Shown: positions 1 through 5,146, numbered from the stretch's first letter. The stretch is 5,237 nt of DNA from an uncultured Collinsella sp. (GCA_900554905.1 USJB01000096.1:1-5237); one strand, 5' to 3'. Numbers and translations are program-made. Notes: generated from the letters alone by a model not told the origin.

Positions 1-2
1 TC

Positions 3-230
3 TATAAAAAGGAAATAGACTTTGTAGCAATCAAGCGGAGCGAGAAACTCTACATTCAGGTGAGCGACGACATCAGCTCGGATAAGACATTTGAACGCGA
101 GATTTCGCCACTGCTGAGCATTGGCGATGCGTATCCCAAGATGATTCTCGCCCGCACGCATCACGAGGCCACGGATCGCGACGGAGTGCAGATCGTGGAC
201 CTGGCGAGGTGGCTATGCGGCGAGGCGTAG
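3..230 (+). CDS. C-terminal fragment of an AAA-family ATP-binding protein (DUF4143 type)
   Basis: An open frame enters from the left edge and ends at TAG 228-230, leaving 75 residues of a longer protein. The segment starts YKKEIDFVAI, continues KLYIQVSDDI and closes with YPKMILARTHHE and IVDLARWL. In DUF4143-bearing ATPases (AAA_14 plus DUF4143) the C-terminal nuclease-like fold typically reads E-I-D-F-V-A, then K-x-Y-x-Q-V, then a YPK strand and a final I-x-x-hydrophobic strand, and this tail matches that order. The visible E-I-D and Q-V positions resemble the D/E-x-K core of restriction-endonuclease-like folds. The ATPase domain lies outside the window. These proteins are common, often multicopy and of poorly known function; nothing here shows a specific role. 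GC is about 54%, below the following genes, which fits an acquired gene. The gene is convergent with coaX. Confidence 0.8.
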   Translation, partial: YKKEIDFVAIKRSEKLYIQVSDDISSDKTFEREISPLLSIGDAYPKMILARTHHEATDRDGVQIVDLARWLCGEA

Positions 231-237
231 CAGAAAG

Positions 238-280
238 CCTATTCCTCAAAACTGATAAATTTTCGATTTTGAGGAATAGG
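238..280. repeat. 43-bp near-perfect palindrome between convergent genes
   Basis: The arm CCTATTCCTCAAAA (238-251) is perfectly complementary to TTTTGAGGAATAGG (267-280). The symmetry continues inward around a centre at 259, with pairs 254-264, 255-263, 257-261 and 258-260 and mismatches or wobbles only at 252/266, 253/265 and 256/262. It starts 7 bp after the ATPase stop and ends 54 bp before the coaX stop. Its position suits a shared terminator, but no clear T-run follows either arm, so intrinsic termination is only weakly supported. A dispersed palindromic repeat or a dimeric protein-binding site is equally possible. Confidence 0.8.
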
Positions 281-334
281 ACCGATGCGTTGCCTAGTTC
301 GCCGCTCGCGCTCGTGCTCGACTTAAGCCCCGTC

Positions 335-1108
335 TTACCCCAGCTCCTGCATGCGGCGGTAGATTTCGCAGATGCCCTTAATGGTGAGCTGACCGTCGAC
401 CACGTCGAAGGCATCGGTCGAATCGGCGACGATGCCGGCGAGACCGCCCGTGGCGATAACAGTGGCGTCCTCGCGGCCCAGCTCGCGCTTCATGCGCGTG
501 ACCAAGCCCTCGGCCATGGCGGCGGCGCCCATCACGGCGCCCACCTTGATGCACTCCTCGGTATCGCGGCCGATGGCGTGCTCGGGCGCCTCGAGCGGAA
601 CGCTGGCGAGCTTGGCGGCACGGGCGGCAAGTGCGTCCATGGAGATGCGGATGCCCGGCGCGATCGCTCCGCCAATGTAATAACCGTCCTCATCGATGAC
701 GTCGATATTGGTCGCGGTGCCAAAGTCCACCACGATTGCCGGCGCGTCGTAGAAGGTCTCGGCAGCGACGGCGTTGGCGATGCGGTCGGCACCAACGGCC
801 TGGGGGCGCGCCGCCCGCAGCTTGGTCACGGCGGCCGTCTGCGGCCCGATGACGATGGCGTCCGCGGCAATGCGGTCGGCCACGGCGTGCCACTCGCGCG
901 AGAGCTGCGGCACCACGCCGGCAAAGGCGATCGCGTCGACCGCGCCGAGCGAGAGGTCGTACATCTTAAAGAAGCCCATCAGGCGCACATGGATCTCGTC
1001 GGCGGTATAGGAGCGGTCGGTGGGCATGCGCCACGACTGCACCAGCTCGTTTCCGTCAAACAGGCCCATGGCCGTCTGCGTGTTTCCCATATCGATAGCG
1101 AGCAGCAT
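335..1108 (-). CDS. coaX: Type III pantothenate kinase (CoaX)
   Basis: This cytosolic enzyme phosphorylates pantothenate with ATP, the first committed step of coenzyme A synthesis. Type III kinases belong to the ASKHA fold, need a monovalent cation and are not inhibited by CoA. The 257-residue product has the family's usual length and all expected motifs: the N-terminal phosphate loop DMGNTQT (residues 6-12); GADRIAN (106-112), whose D108 corresponds to the catalytic base of characterised enzymes; DFGTAT (128-133), the cation and nucleotide site; GGAIAPGI (146-153) in the pantothenate region; and TGGLA (220-224). I chose the ATG at 1106-1108 because GGGAG lies 5 nt upstream and the protein then begins MLLAID as in homologues. 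The in-frame ATG at 1129 would add seven residues (MPTLGVD) and has no ribosome-binding site. The gene is divergent from the initiator tRNA and convergent with the ATPase gene, so it is probably monocistronic. Confidence 0.97.
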   Translation of the reverse strand: MLLAIDMGNTQTAMGLFDGNELVQSWRMPTDRSYTADEIHVRLMGFFKMYDLSLGAVDAIAFAGVVPQLSREWHAVADRIAADAIVIGPQTAAVTKLRAARPQAVGADRIANAVAAETFYDAPAIVVDFGTATNIDVIDEDGYYIGGAIAPGIRISMDALAARAAKLASVPLEAPEHAIGRDTEECIKVGAVMGAAAMAEGLVTRMKRELGREDATVIATGGLAGIVADSTDAFDVVDGQLTIKGICEIYRRMQELG

Positions 1109-1144
1109 GTCTACTCCCAGTGTTGGCATAAAAGGACGCGCACC

Positions 1145-1150
1145 ATTGTA
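1145..1150 (-). promoter_or_regulatory. Candidate -10 element for coaX
   Basis: On the minus strand TACAAT lies 36 bp upstream of the chosen coaX ATG, which would give a leader of roughly 30 nt. I see no convincing -35 hexamer at 16-18 bp spacing and no extended -10 TGn. The assignment rests on the hexamer and its position only. Confidence 0.3.
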
Positions 1151-1245
1151 TACGTGCCGTCGACGGCGCTCGGCCGCGATTCGTTTACGGTGATAGGGGC
1201 TGAGGGGTTTTAAATATGAAGGAATTATGCTCTACGAGATTTTCC

Positions 1246-1274
1246 TTGCCGTTTACCGAACTCCCGCGTAATAT
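1246..1274 (+). promoter_or_regulatory. Promoter of the initiator tRNA gene
   Basis: A -35 TTGCCG (1246-1251) and a -10 TAATAT (1269-1274) are separated by exactly 17 bp. Transcription would start near 1281, about 25 nt before the mature tRNA end. Spacing and hexamers match a housekeeping sigma-70-type promoter, and the tRNA plus terminator immediately downstream make this the natural start of that unit. Confidence 0.65.
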
Positions 1275-1305
1275 TCTTTTTTGCGCACATGAGGCGCCCA
1301 GACAT

Positions 1306-1382
1306 TGCGGGGTGGAGCAGTCTGGTAGCTCGCCGGGCTCATAACCCGGAGGTCGTAGGTTCAAATCCTGCCCCCGCGACCA
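1306..1382 (+). tRNA. Initiator tRNA-fMet (anticodon CAU)
   Basis: This 77-nt tRNA delivers formylmethionine to the ribosomal P site at initiation. The acceptor strand GCGGGG (1307-1312) pairs with CCCCGC (1372-1377), and A73 and an encoded CCA (1380-1382) follow. The anticodon CAT is at 1340-1342 in the loop CTCATAA. Initiator hallmarks are present: three consecutive G-C pairs (GGG/CCC) next to the anticodon loop, the A11-U24 pair in the D stem (GAGC/GCTC), and no Watson-Crick pair at 1-72. Here positions 1 and 72 are U and G, a possible wobble, rather than the E. coli C-A mismatch. The gene is alone between its own promoter and terminator. Assignment as initiator rather than elongator Met is confident. 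Confidence 0.98.
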
Positions 1383-1391
1383 AGAACTTGC

Positions 1392-1421
1392 AGCTCGTCG
1401 GCCTAGCCGGCGAGCTTTTTT
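1392..1421 (+). terminator. Intrinsic terminator of the tRNA-fMet unit
   Basis: AGCTCGTCGGC (1392-1402) and GCCGGCGAGCT (1406-1416) form an 11-bp stem with one G-U wobble and a CTA loop. A run of six T (1416-1421) follows directly. It begins 10 nt after the tRNA CCA. This is a textbook rho-independent terminator, so little tRNA transcription should enter the hairpin array downstream. Confidence 0.93.
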
Positions 1422-1470
1422 GTTATTCCGGGACTGTGTTTTCGGTCCAATTCTCGGCCTCTCAAACAAA

Positions 1471-1527
1471 ATCTCGATCTGTAACATCTAGACCCGATTT
1501 GGGCGGCTAGGTGTTACAGATCGAGAT
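1471..1527. repeat. Hairpin array, unit 1 (57 bp)
   Basis: The left arm ATCTCGATCTGTAACA (1471-1486) is perfectly complementary to TGTTACAGATCGAGAT (1512-1527). The 25-nt centre (1487-1511) folds further: CTAG (1488-1491) pairs with CTAG (1507-1510), and CCC (1493-1495) pairs with GGG (1501-1503) around a GATTT loop. Units 2 and 3 start exactly 80 and 160 bp later. Confidence 0.95.
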
Positions 1528-1550
1528 ATACCGGTGGGTTGGGCCCGTTT

Positions 1551-1607
1551 GTCTAAATCTGTAACACGAGGGACGGATTTTGCCGAGTTATTGTTACAGA
1601 TTGAGAT
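1551..1607. repeat. Hairpin array, unit 2 (57 bp, diverged)
   Basis: The left arm GTCTAAATCTGTAACA (1551-1566) pairs with TGTTACAGATTGAGAT (1592-1607), with one mismatch (1555/1603) and one G-U wobble at the outer end. The central loop is again 25 nt (1567-1591) and carries an apical CGG/CCG stem (1574-1576 with 1583-1585). It is the most diverged unit, yet it keeps arm length, loop length and the 80-bp register. The linker from unit 1 is 23 bp (1528-1550). Confidence 0.93.
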
Positions 1608-1630
1608 TTTTCCTTGAGAGGGATTCGAAT

Positions 1631-1687
1631 GTCTCGATCTGTAACAGATAGACCGGAAAATGGGTTCCAGCTGTTACAGATCGAGAC
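1631..1687. repeat. Hairpin array, unit 3 (57 bp)
   Basis: The left arm GTCTCGATCTGTAACA (1631-1646) is perfectly complementary to TGTTACAGATCGAGAC (1672-1687), and the adjacent G1647-C1671 extends the stem to 17 bp. The centre is 25 nt. It contains GACC (1651-1654) pairing with GG and TC (1663-1664 and 1666-1667) across a one-base bulge. The linker from unit 2 is again 23 bp (1608-1630). A further hairpin (1688-1722) abuts its right end. Confidence 0.95.
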
Positions 1688-1722
1688 GTTTTGGGACCGC
1701 GGCTGAGCCATTGCGGCAAAAC
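1688..1722. repeat. Composite hairpin abutting the array
   Basis: GTTTTG (1688-1693) pairs with CAAAAC (1717-1722). After a GGA bulge, CCGC (1697-1700) pairs with GCGG (1713-1716). Inside that, GGC (1701-1703) pairs with GCC (1707-1709) around TGA. In total 13 pairs fit in 35 nt. Its arms differ from the array units. It shares 1719-1722 with the next hairpin, so the two cannot form fully together. No T-run follows on either strand. Confidence 0.6.
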
Positions 1723-1757
1723 CACCACAAAGGTGCCTGTCCCCATTGTGGTGGTTT
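1719..1757 (-). repeat. REP-like hairpin at the 3' end of the pseudouridine synthase gene; possible weak terminator
   Basis: AAACCACCACAA (1719-1730) and TTGTGGTGGTTT (1746-1757) form a perfect 12-bp stem around a 15-nt loop that reads TGGGGACAGGCACCT on the minus strand. The stem overlaps two bases of the stop codon (1756-1758). On the minus strand the stem is followed by T-T-T-T-G, which could give modest rho-independent termination of the operon. From memory, words of the GGGGACAGGCACC kind recur as short palindromic repeats in many bacterial genomes, so this may be a dispersed REP-type copy that also serves as a terminator. Confidence 0.7.
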
Positions 1758-2415
1758 AGGGCTCCCAGGGGCAGGGGGCTTCGATGTGGATGTGCTCGCC
1801 GGTTACGGGATGCGTAAAGGACACGCTGTGGGCGTGGAGCATCAGGCCGCAGGGGCGCGGCGTGCCGTACAGGTTATCGCCAACCAGGGGATGACGCTCG
1901 CTCGCCAGGTGCACGCGGATCTGGTGTTTGCGGCCGGTGAGCAGCTCGACATCGATATACGAGCGCGTGGGCAGGCCACGGCGACTCTTAAGACGCTTGA
2001 GCACCTTGACGCGCGTCTGAGACGGCTTGCCGCTGGCGCCGACGCGCATCTTTCGGCTGTCGTGACGGTCGCGGGCGATGGGCTTGTCGATGAGCTTTTC
2101 GTTCCAGTCGATTTTGCCCTCGGCGAGCGCCAGGTAGTGCTTTTCGAAAGCGTGGTCGATGACCATCTGGTCAAAGGCGGGCTGCGTCTGCTTGTCGAGA
2201 GAGAACAACACCACGCCGGTGGTGTCGCGGTCCAGGCGGTTGAGCGGCTGCATGTCGGTCGCGGCAAAGCCGTCGCCCATCGCCAGCAGCAGGTCGCTGG
2301 CGTAGTCGGTAAGTGTGCGCTCGCCGGTGCCGTCGCCGTGGACGATCATGCCGGCGGGCTTGTCGATGGCCATGAGCCAGGCGTCGCAGTAGAGGACTTG
2401 AGGTTCTTCGTTCAC
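1756..2415 (-). CDS. RluA-family RNA pseudouridine synthase, short form without S4 domain
   Basis: Members of this family isomerise specific uridines of rRNA or tRNA to pseudouridine in the cytosol. The 219-residue product opens with YCDAWLMAIDKPAGMIVHG (residues 9-27), the usual first strand and 'KPAG' loop. Motif II reads NRLDRDTTG (59-67) with D62 as the expected catalytic aspartate; the family more often has HRLDxxTSG, so N59 and T66 are mild departures. KHYLALAEG (92-100) carries the conserved tyrosine, and GRKHQIRVHLA (161-171) followed by GDNLYG (179-184) are the C-terminal active-site motifs. There is no N-terminal S4 RNA-binding domain, as in RluA and TruC types. The target uridine cannot be predicted. 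I start it at GTG 2413-2415, with AAAGG placed 7 nt upstream. It follows the U32 gene by 15 nt and is probably co-transcribed with it. Confidence 0.93.
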   Translation of the reverse strand: MNEEPQVLYCDAWLMAIDKPAGMIVHGDGTGERTLTDYASDLLLAMGDGFAATDMQPLNRLDRDTTGVVLFSLDKQTQPAFDQMVIDHAFEKHYLALAEGKIDWNEKLIDKPIARDRHDSRKMRVGASGKPSQTRVKVLKRLKSRRGLPTRSYIDVELLTGRKHQIRVHLASERHPLVGDNLYGTPRPCGLMLHAHSVSFTHPVTGEHIHIEAPCPWEP

Positions 2416-2420
2416 GTGTA

Positions 2421-2427
2421 AGCCTTT
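2421..2427 (-). promoter_or_regulatory. Ribosome-binding site deciding the GTG start of the pseudouridine synthase
   Basis: GAAAGGC sits in the 15-nt gap between the U32 stop (TAA, 2431-2433) and the GTG at 2413-2415. The same heptamer GAAAGGC precedes the U32 ATG. Its position supports the GTG start and close translational linkage of the two genes. Confidence 0.7.
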
Positions 2428-2430
2428 CGG

Positions 2431-4926
2431 TTAGCTAATTCCCACAAACATGCAGCCCGAGGTGGCGCCGCGCAGGCGGGCGGCGGGCTTGCGGCCGGCT
2501 TGAGCCGCCTCGACGGCGCGACGGACGCGAGCGACGGCACGGCCAATCTCATCGGCCTCGAGCAGGGTTCCGTCGACCATAAGACGACGGACGCCGGCGT
2601 CGAGCAACTGCGGTACCTGCGGCGTGAGGTCGATGGGGTAGGCATCGTACAGGCGAGAGCGGCCGTGAATGTCGGTACGCACCGGCATGATCTTGCCGTC
2701 GATATTCTTGAGCGAGAGCTTGCGGGCACGCAGGCGGCAGTTGACGCAATCGTGGATGCAGCCGTTGGCGACCTGCAGAATGCAATGCTCGCTCGTCATA
2801 ACGCGCGGACGGCCGAAGACAGTGATACCCAGGGCTGCGGGCGCGGCGGCGCCGAGCGAGACAATCTCGTCGAGTGTGATCTCGGGCGAGAGCCAAAACG
2901 CGCCGGCTCCGCGCTCGGCAAGCGCCTCCATGCAGGGCGTGTTGTGCACCGGCAGGCAAGAGCGAATCTCGGCCGTGGCGCCAACCTGTGCGGCCAGGGC
3001 AAGCTCAGAGATGTTGCCAATAGCGACCGTGGCGCCGGCAACAACCCACGGGTCGACGCGTACGTGGTCAACGGCGCGGCAGACCTCGTCGAGCACGGGC
3101 ACGATGTCCTGCTCAAACGCATCGGCGGGGGAGAGCTCGGCCGCATCGAGCGCGTCGGTGGTCATGTAGATGCGCGTAACACCCTCGGCGCGAGCGGCCT
3201 CGGCGGCCTCGAGCGAGGTGACGGTGGCGCAGATCTGCGGCTCATCGCGGTAGTGCTCGGGCGCGGGGCGGGAATCACTGGTTACAATCGCCGGCAGCTC
3301 GAGCGTTTTCGCGCGCTCCTCGTACGGCGCCAGAATGGCCTCTTCCAGCGCCTTACAAGCGGCGGCGCGCACCTTGTGCACGGCGGAAAAGCCCATACCG
3401 CAGCCGGCGTCGAGCGAAACGTTAAAGCTTGCGGCCTCAAAGGGAGAGGAGCCCATGCGCCCGACGTGCTCAACCAGATCGGATGCCTCGACGGCGCGGG
3501 TCTTGGCAGCCTCGACGGTAAAGCCCGTGGCCGTGGCCGTAAGCGAAGGGTCGTCGCAGCAGGTGAGCGTAACGGTAAACGGCTCGCCCAGACGCGCCAC
3601 AACGGACACGTCTACGGCGCGGCGGCGCAGCACATCGCGTTTGAGCGCAGCCCCGGCGGCGTCAATGGCGCGCTGGCTTCGAATCACGCGCACGCGGCAG
3701 CCCTCGGGCATGCTGCGGGGCACGCGGCACTCGATGATGCCGCCCGCGGCGGCATCATCGGCGGCAATGGTGGTCAGGAACTGGTCAAACTCGTTATCGT
3801 GGCGAAGCTCCAGCAGGTCGCCCTTGCCCACGGGCTCAAACAGCTCAATGCGGGCGATGGCAGCGCGGCGACGGCGGTCGTCGGGCTTGAGCCCTCGCAC
3901 GTCGCGGTTGGCCAGGCGGCTGCCCAGCACCGTGCCCACAATCTGGCCGCGGTTGTTGGAACGCTCGTAGCTCATCATCTCGTCACCCGAGGTACCGTCT
4001 TGGTAGGCGTGCGTAAAGTCGCGGTTAAAGCAGCGCTTGAGCTGTCGCTGGCGGGCGGCATCCTCATCCTTAGAGGTCGAAACATCGGCAAGCATGTCAT
4101 CAATCTGATGACGGTACACGTCGACGATGGAATACACGTAATCGGGGGCCTTCATGCGGCCCTCGAGCTTGAGCGATGCGGCACCGGCGTCATACAGACG
4201 GCGAACAAGCTGCGATGTGTTGGTGTCGCGCGGGCACAGCGCGCGCTCGCGACCGGCAGGGGAGAGCGAGCGGCCGTTCTCGTCAATTAGCTCGTAGGGT
4301 AGGCGGCAGGGCTGGGCGCACATGCCGCGGTTGGCCGATCGTCCCGCCATGGCAAAGCTCGAAAGCAGACACAGGCCCGAGTAGCAAAAGCAGATGGCAC
4401 CGTGGCTAAAGACCTCAAGGTCCACATCGGGCGCGGCGTTGTGAATGGCGGCGATCTCGTCGATGGAGAGCTCGCGCGAGAGGGTCACGCGGTCGGCGCC
4501 CTGCTCGCGGCACCAAAGCGTTCCGCGGTCGTCATGGATGTTCGCCTGGGTCGAGATGTGCGTCTCGATGCCGGGCATGGCGCGCTTGACCTCAAAGAAC
4601 AGACCCCAGTCCTGGATAATGAAGGCGTCGGCGCCCAGCGTGGAGCAGCGATGGATGAGTTGCAGCGCATCGCCCATCTCGGACTGCTTGATGACGATGT
4701 TGACCGTGACGTAGACGCGCGACCCGGCTAGATGTGCGGCGCGGCAGTCTTGCTCAAAGGCCTCGTCGGTAAAGTTGGTGGCCTTGCGGCGGGCGTTGAA
4801 GCTGCCCATGCCGCAGTAGATGGCGTCTGCCCCGGCAGCGAGCGCGGCGGCAAAGGGCTCCGGGCCTCCGGCGGGGGCCAAGAGCTCGGGTCTGCGGTTG
4901 GTGGTTCGACTGGCGGTTGCGGTCAT
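2431..4926 (-). CDS. U32-family protein, long form with DUF3656 (RlhA/TrhP-type RNA hydroxylation family, annotated as 'peptidase U32')
   Basis: The 831-residue product begins with the U32 signature ELLAPAGGPEPF (14-25) and GADAIYCGMGSFNAR (32-46). The family motif E-x-F-x2-G-A-I-C-x4-G-x-C-x2-S is complete at 171-189 (EVFSHGAICFCYSGLCLLS), followed by RSANRGMCAQPCRLPY (196-211). Cysteines C179, C186, C203 and C207 are candidates for the iron-sulfur ligands known in this family. LKLEGRMKAPDYV (252-264) closes the barrel. Residues about 436-530 match DUF3656, with RLGEPFTVTL and GSSPF. The C-terminal third (about 560-831) looks like a second barrel-like domain with another cysteine cluster, C715, C723, C727 and C730. 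Once called collagenase-like peptidases, characterised relatives (RlhA on 23S rRNA C2501, TrhP on tRNA U34) are RNA hydroxylation factors, so RNA modification is the better guess; the substrate is unknown. The ATG at 4924-4926 has GAAAGGC 5 nt upstream. The pseudouridine synthase gene follows. Confidence 0.92.
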   Translation of the reverse strand: MTATASRTTNRRPELLAPAGGPEPFAAALAAGADAIYCGMGSFNARRKATNFTDEAFEQDCRAAHLAGSRVYVTVNIVIKQSEMGDALQLIHRCSTLGADAFIIQDWGLFFEVKRAMPGIETHISTQANIHDDRGTLWCREQGADRVTLSRELSIDEIAAIHNAAPDVDLEVFSHGAICFCYSGLCLLSSFAMAGRSANRGMCAQPCRLPYELIDENGRSLSPAGRERALCPRDTNTSQLVRRLYDAGAASLKLEGRMKAPDYVYSIVDVYRHQIDDMLADVSTSKDEDAARQRQLKRCFNRDFTHAYQDGTSGDEMMSYERSNNRGQIVGTVLGSRLANRDVRGLKPDDRRRRAAIARIELFEPVGKGDLLELRHDNEFDQFLTTIAADDAAAGGIIECRVPRSMPEGCRVRVIRSQRAIDAAGAALKRDVLRRRAVDVSVVARLGEPFTVTLTCCDDPSLTATATGFTVEAAKTRAVEASDLVEHVGRMGSSPFEAASFNVSLDAGCGMGFSAVHKVRAAACKALEEAILAPYEERAKTLELPAIVTSDSRPAPEHYRDEPQICATVTSLEAAEAARAEGVTRIYMTTDALDAAELSPADAFEQDIVPVLDEVCRAVDHVRVDPWVVAGATVAIGNISELALAAQVGATAEIRSCLPVHNTPCMEALAERGAGAFWLSPEITLDEIVSLGAAAPAALGITVFGRPRVMTSEHCILQVANGCIHDCVNCRLRARKLSLKNIDGKIMPVRTDIHGRSRLYDAYPIDLTPQVPQLLDAGVRRLMVDGTLLEADEIGRAVARVRRAVEAAQAGRKPAARLRGATSGCMFVGIS

Positions 4927-4958
4927 ATCCTGCCTTTCAAAATGCTCAGATATTCAAA

Positions 4959-4964
4959 AGTATA
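4959..4964 (-). promoter_or_regulatory. Candidate -10 element of the U32-pseudouridine synthase operon
   Basis: On the minus strand TATACT lies 32 bp upstream of the U32 ATG, giving a predicted leader of roughly 25 nt. No good -35 hexamer is found at 16-18 bp. It is the best -10-like hexamer in the short AT-rich stretch before this gene. Confidence 0.4.
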
Positions 4965-5035
4965 GTGGTGCCGTTGCGGCAGGCGATGCCCGTGCTCCAA
5001 GCGGGATAAAGTCTTCAGCAGCTTGGGCTGGCTGA

Positions 5036-5065
5036 CCCCGTGGAGAACCGTTCAGCGGTTCGGGG
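5036..5065. repeat. Bulged hairpin in the intergenic region
   Basis: GAACCG (5045-5050) pairs with CGGTTC (5056-5061) around a TTCAG loop, and CCCC (5036-5039) pairs with GGGG (5062-5065) across a 5-nt bulge, for ten pairs. AACCGTT occurs in the left arm (5046-5052) and again just downstream (5067-5073), so CGGTT could pair with either copy. No T-run follows, so it does not look like an intrinsic terminator. Upstream (4965-5035) I see only short GC-rich complementarities and no gene. Confidence 0.5.
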
Positions 5066-5108
5066 AAACCGTTGGGCGATAAAATATTCTCGCAGCGTGA
5101 TAATTATC

Positions 5109-5137
5109 TTGCATCGCGCGGAAACCTTGAGTACTAT
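5109..5137 (+). promoter_or_regulatory. Candidate promoter for the right-edge gene
   Basis: TTGCAT (5109-5114) and TACTAT (5132-5137) are spaced by 17 bp and would start transcription near 5144, just before the leader hairpin. Other -10-like words lie upstream (TAAAAT 5080-5085, GATAAT 5099-5104) without good -35 partners. A start at one of those would give a leader of about 115-135 nt. The choice is not settled by sequence alone. Confidence 0.3.
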
Positions 5138-5146
5138 CCCAATCAA

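Noticed and set aside
1109..1129. Upstream start of coaX adding MPTLGVD
   Set aside because: There is no Shine-Dalgarno sequence before the ATG at 1129, whereas the ATG at 1108 has GGGAG 5 nt upstream and gives the family's standard N-terminus.
209..1213. A 334-codon plus-strand reading frame opposite coaX
   Set aside because: It is antisense to the clearly recognised coaX, has a low-complexity Ala/Gly/His/Asp-rich translation and no ribosome-binding site. It is a by-product of the high-GC codon bias.
1227..1271. A 14-codon reading frame (MLYEIFLAVYRTPA) after a GGA-type ribosome-binding site
   Set aside because: It overlaps the tRNA promoter, including its -35 and the start of its -10, and would lie upstream of the predicted transcription start. 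A chance frame is more likely.
1471..1687. CRISPR array
   Set aside because: The repeats are 16 bp in alternating orientation with 25/23-bp intervals, unlike same-direction repeats of about 23-47 bp, and no cas gene is in the window.
1471..1687. Integron attC cassette array
   Set aside because: The hairpin arms do not fit the RYYYAAC/GTTRRRY core sites, and there are no cassette genes between units or an integrase in view.
1660..2421. A 253-codon plus-strand reading frame opposite the pseudouridine synthase
   Set aside because: It starts inside hairpin unit 3, runs through the REP-like hairpin and is antisense to a gene with clear RluA-family motifs.
2500..4290. A 596-codon plus-strand reading frame opposite the U32 gene
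   Set aside because: The U32 protein on the other strand matches its family over its length. The antisense translation is compositionally biased, with no recognisable domain or ribosome-binding site.
5036..5073. Intrinsic terminator in the right intergenic region
   Set aside because: The hairpin is bulged and followed by AAACCGTTGGG with no T-run, and no plus-strand gene ends upstream of it.
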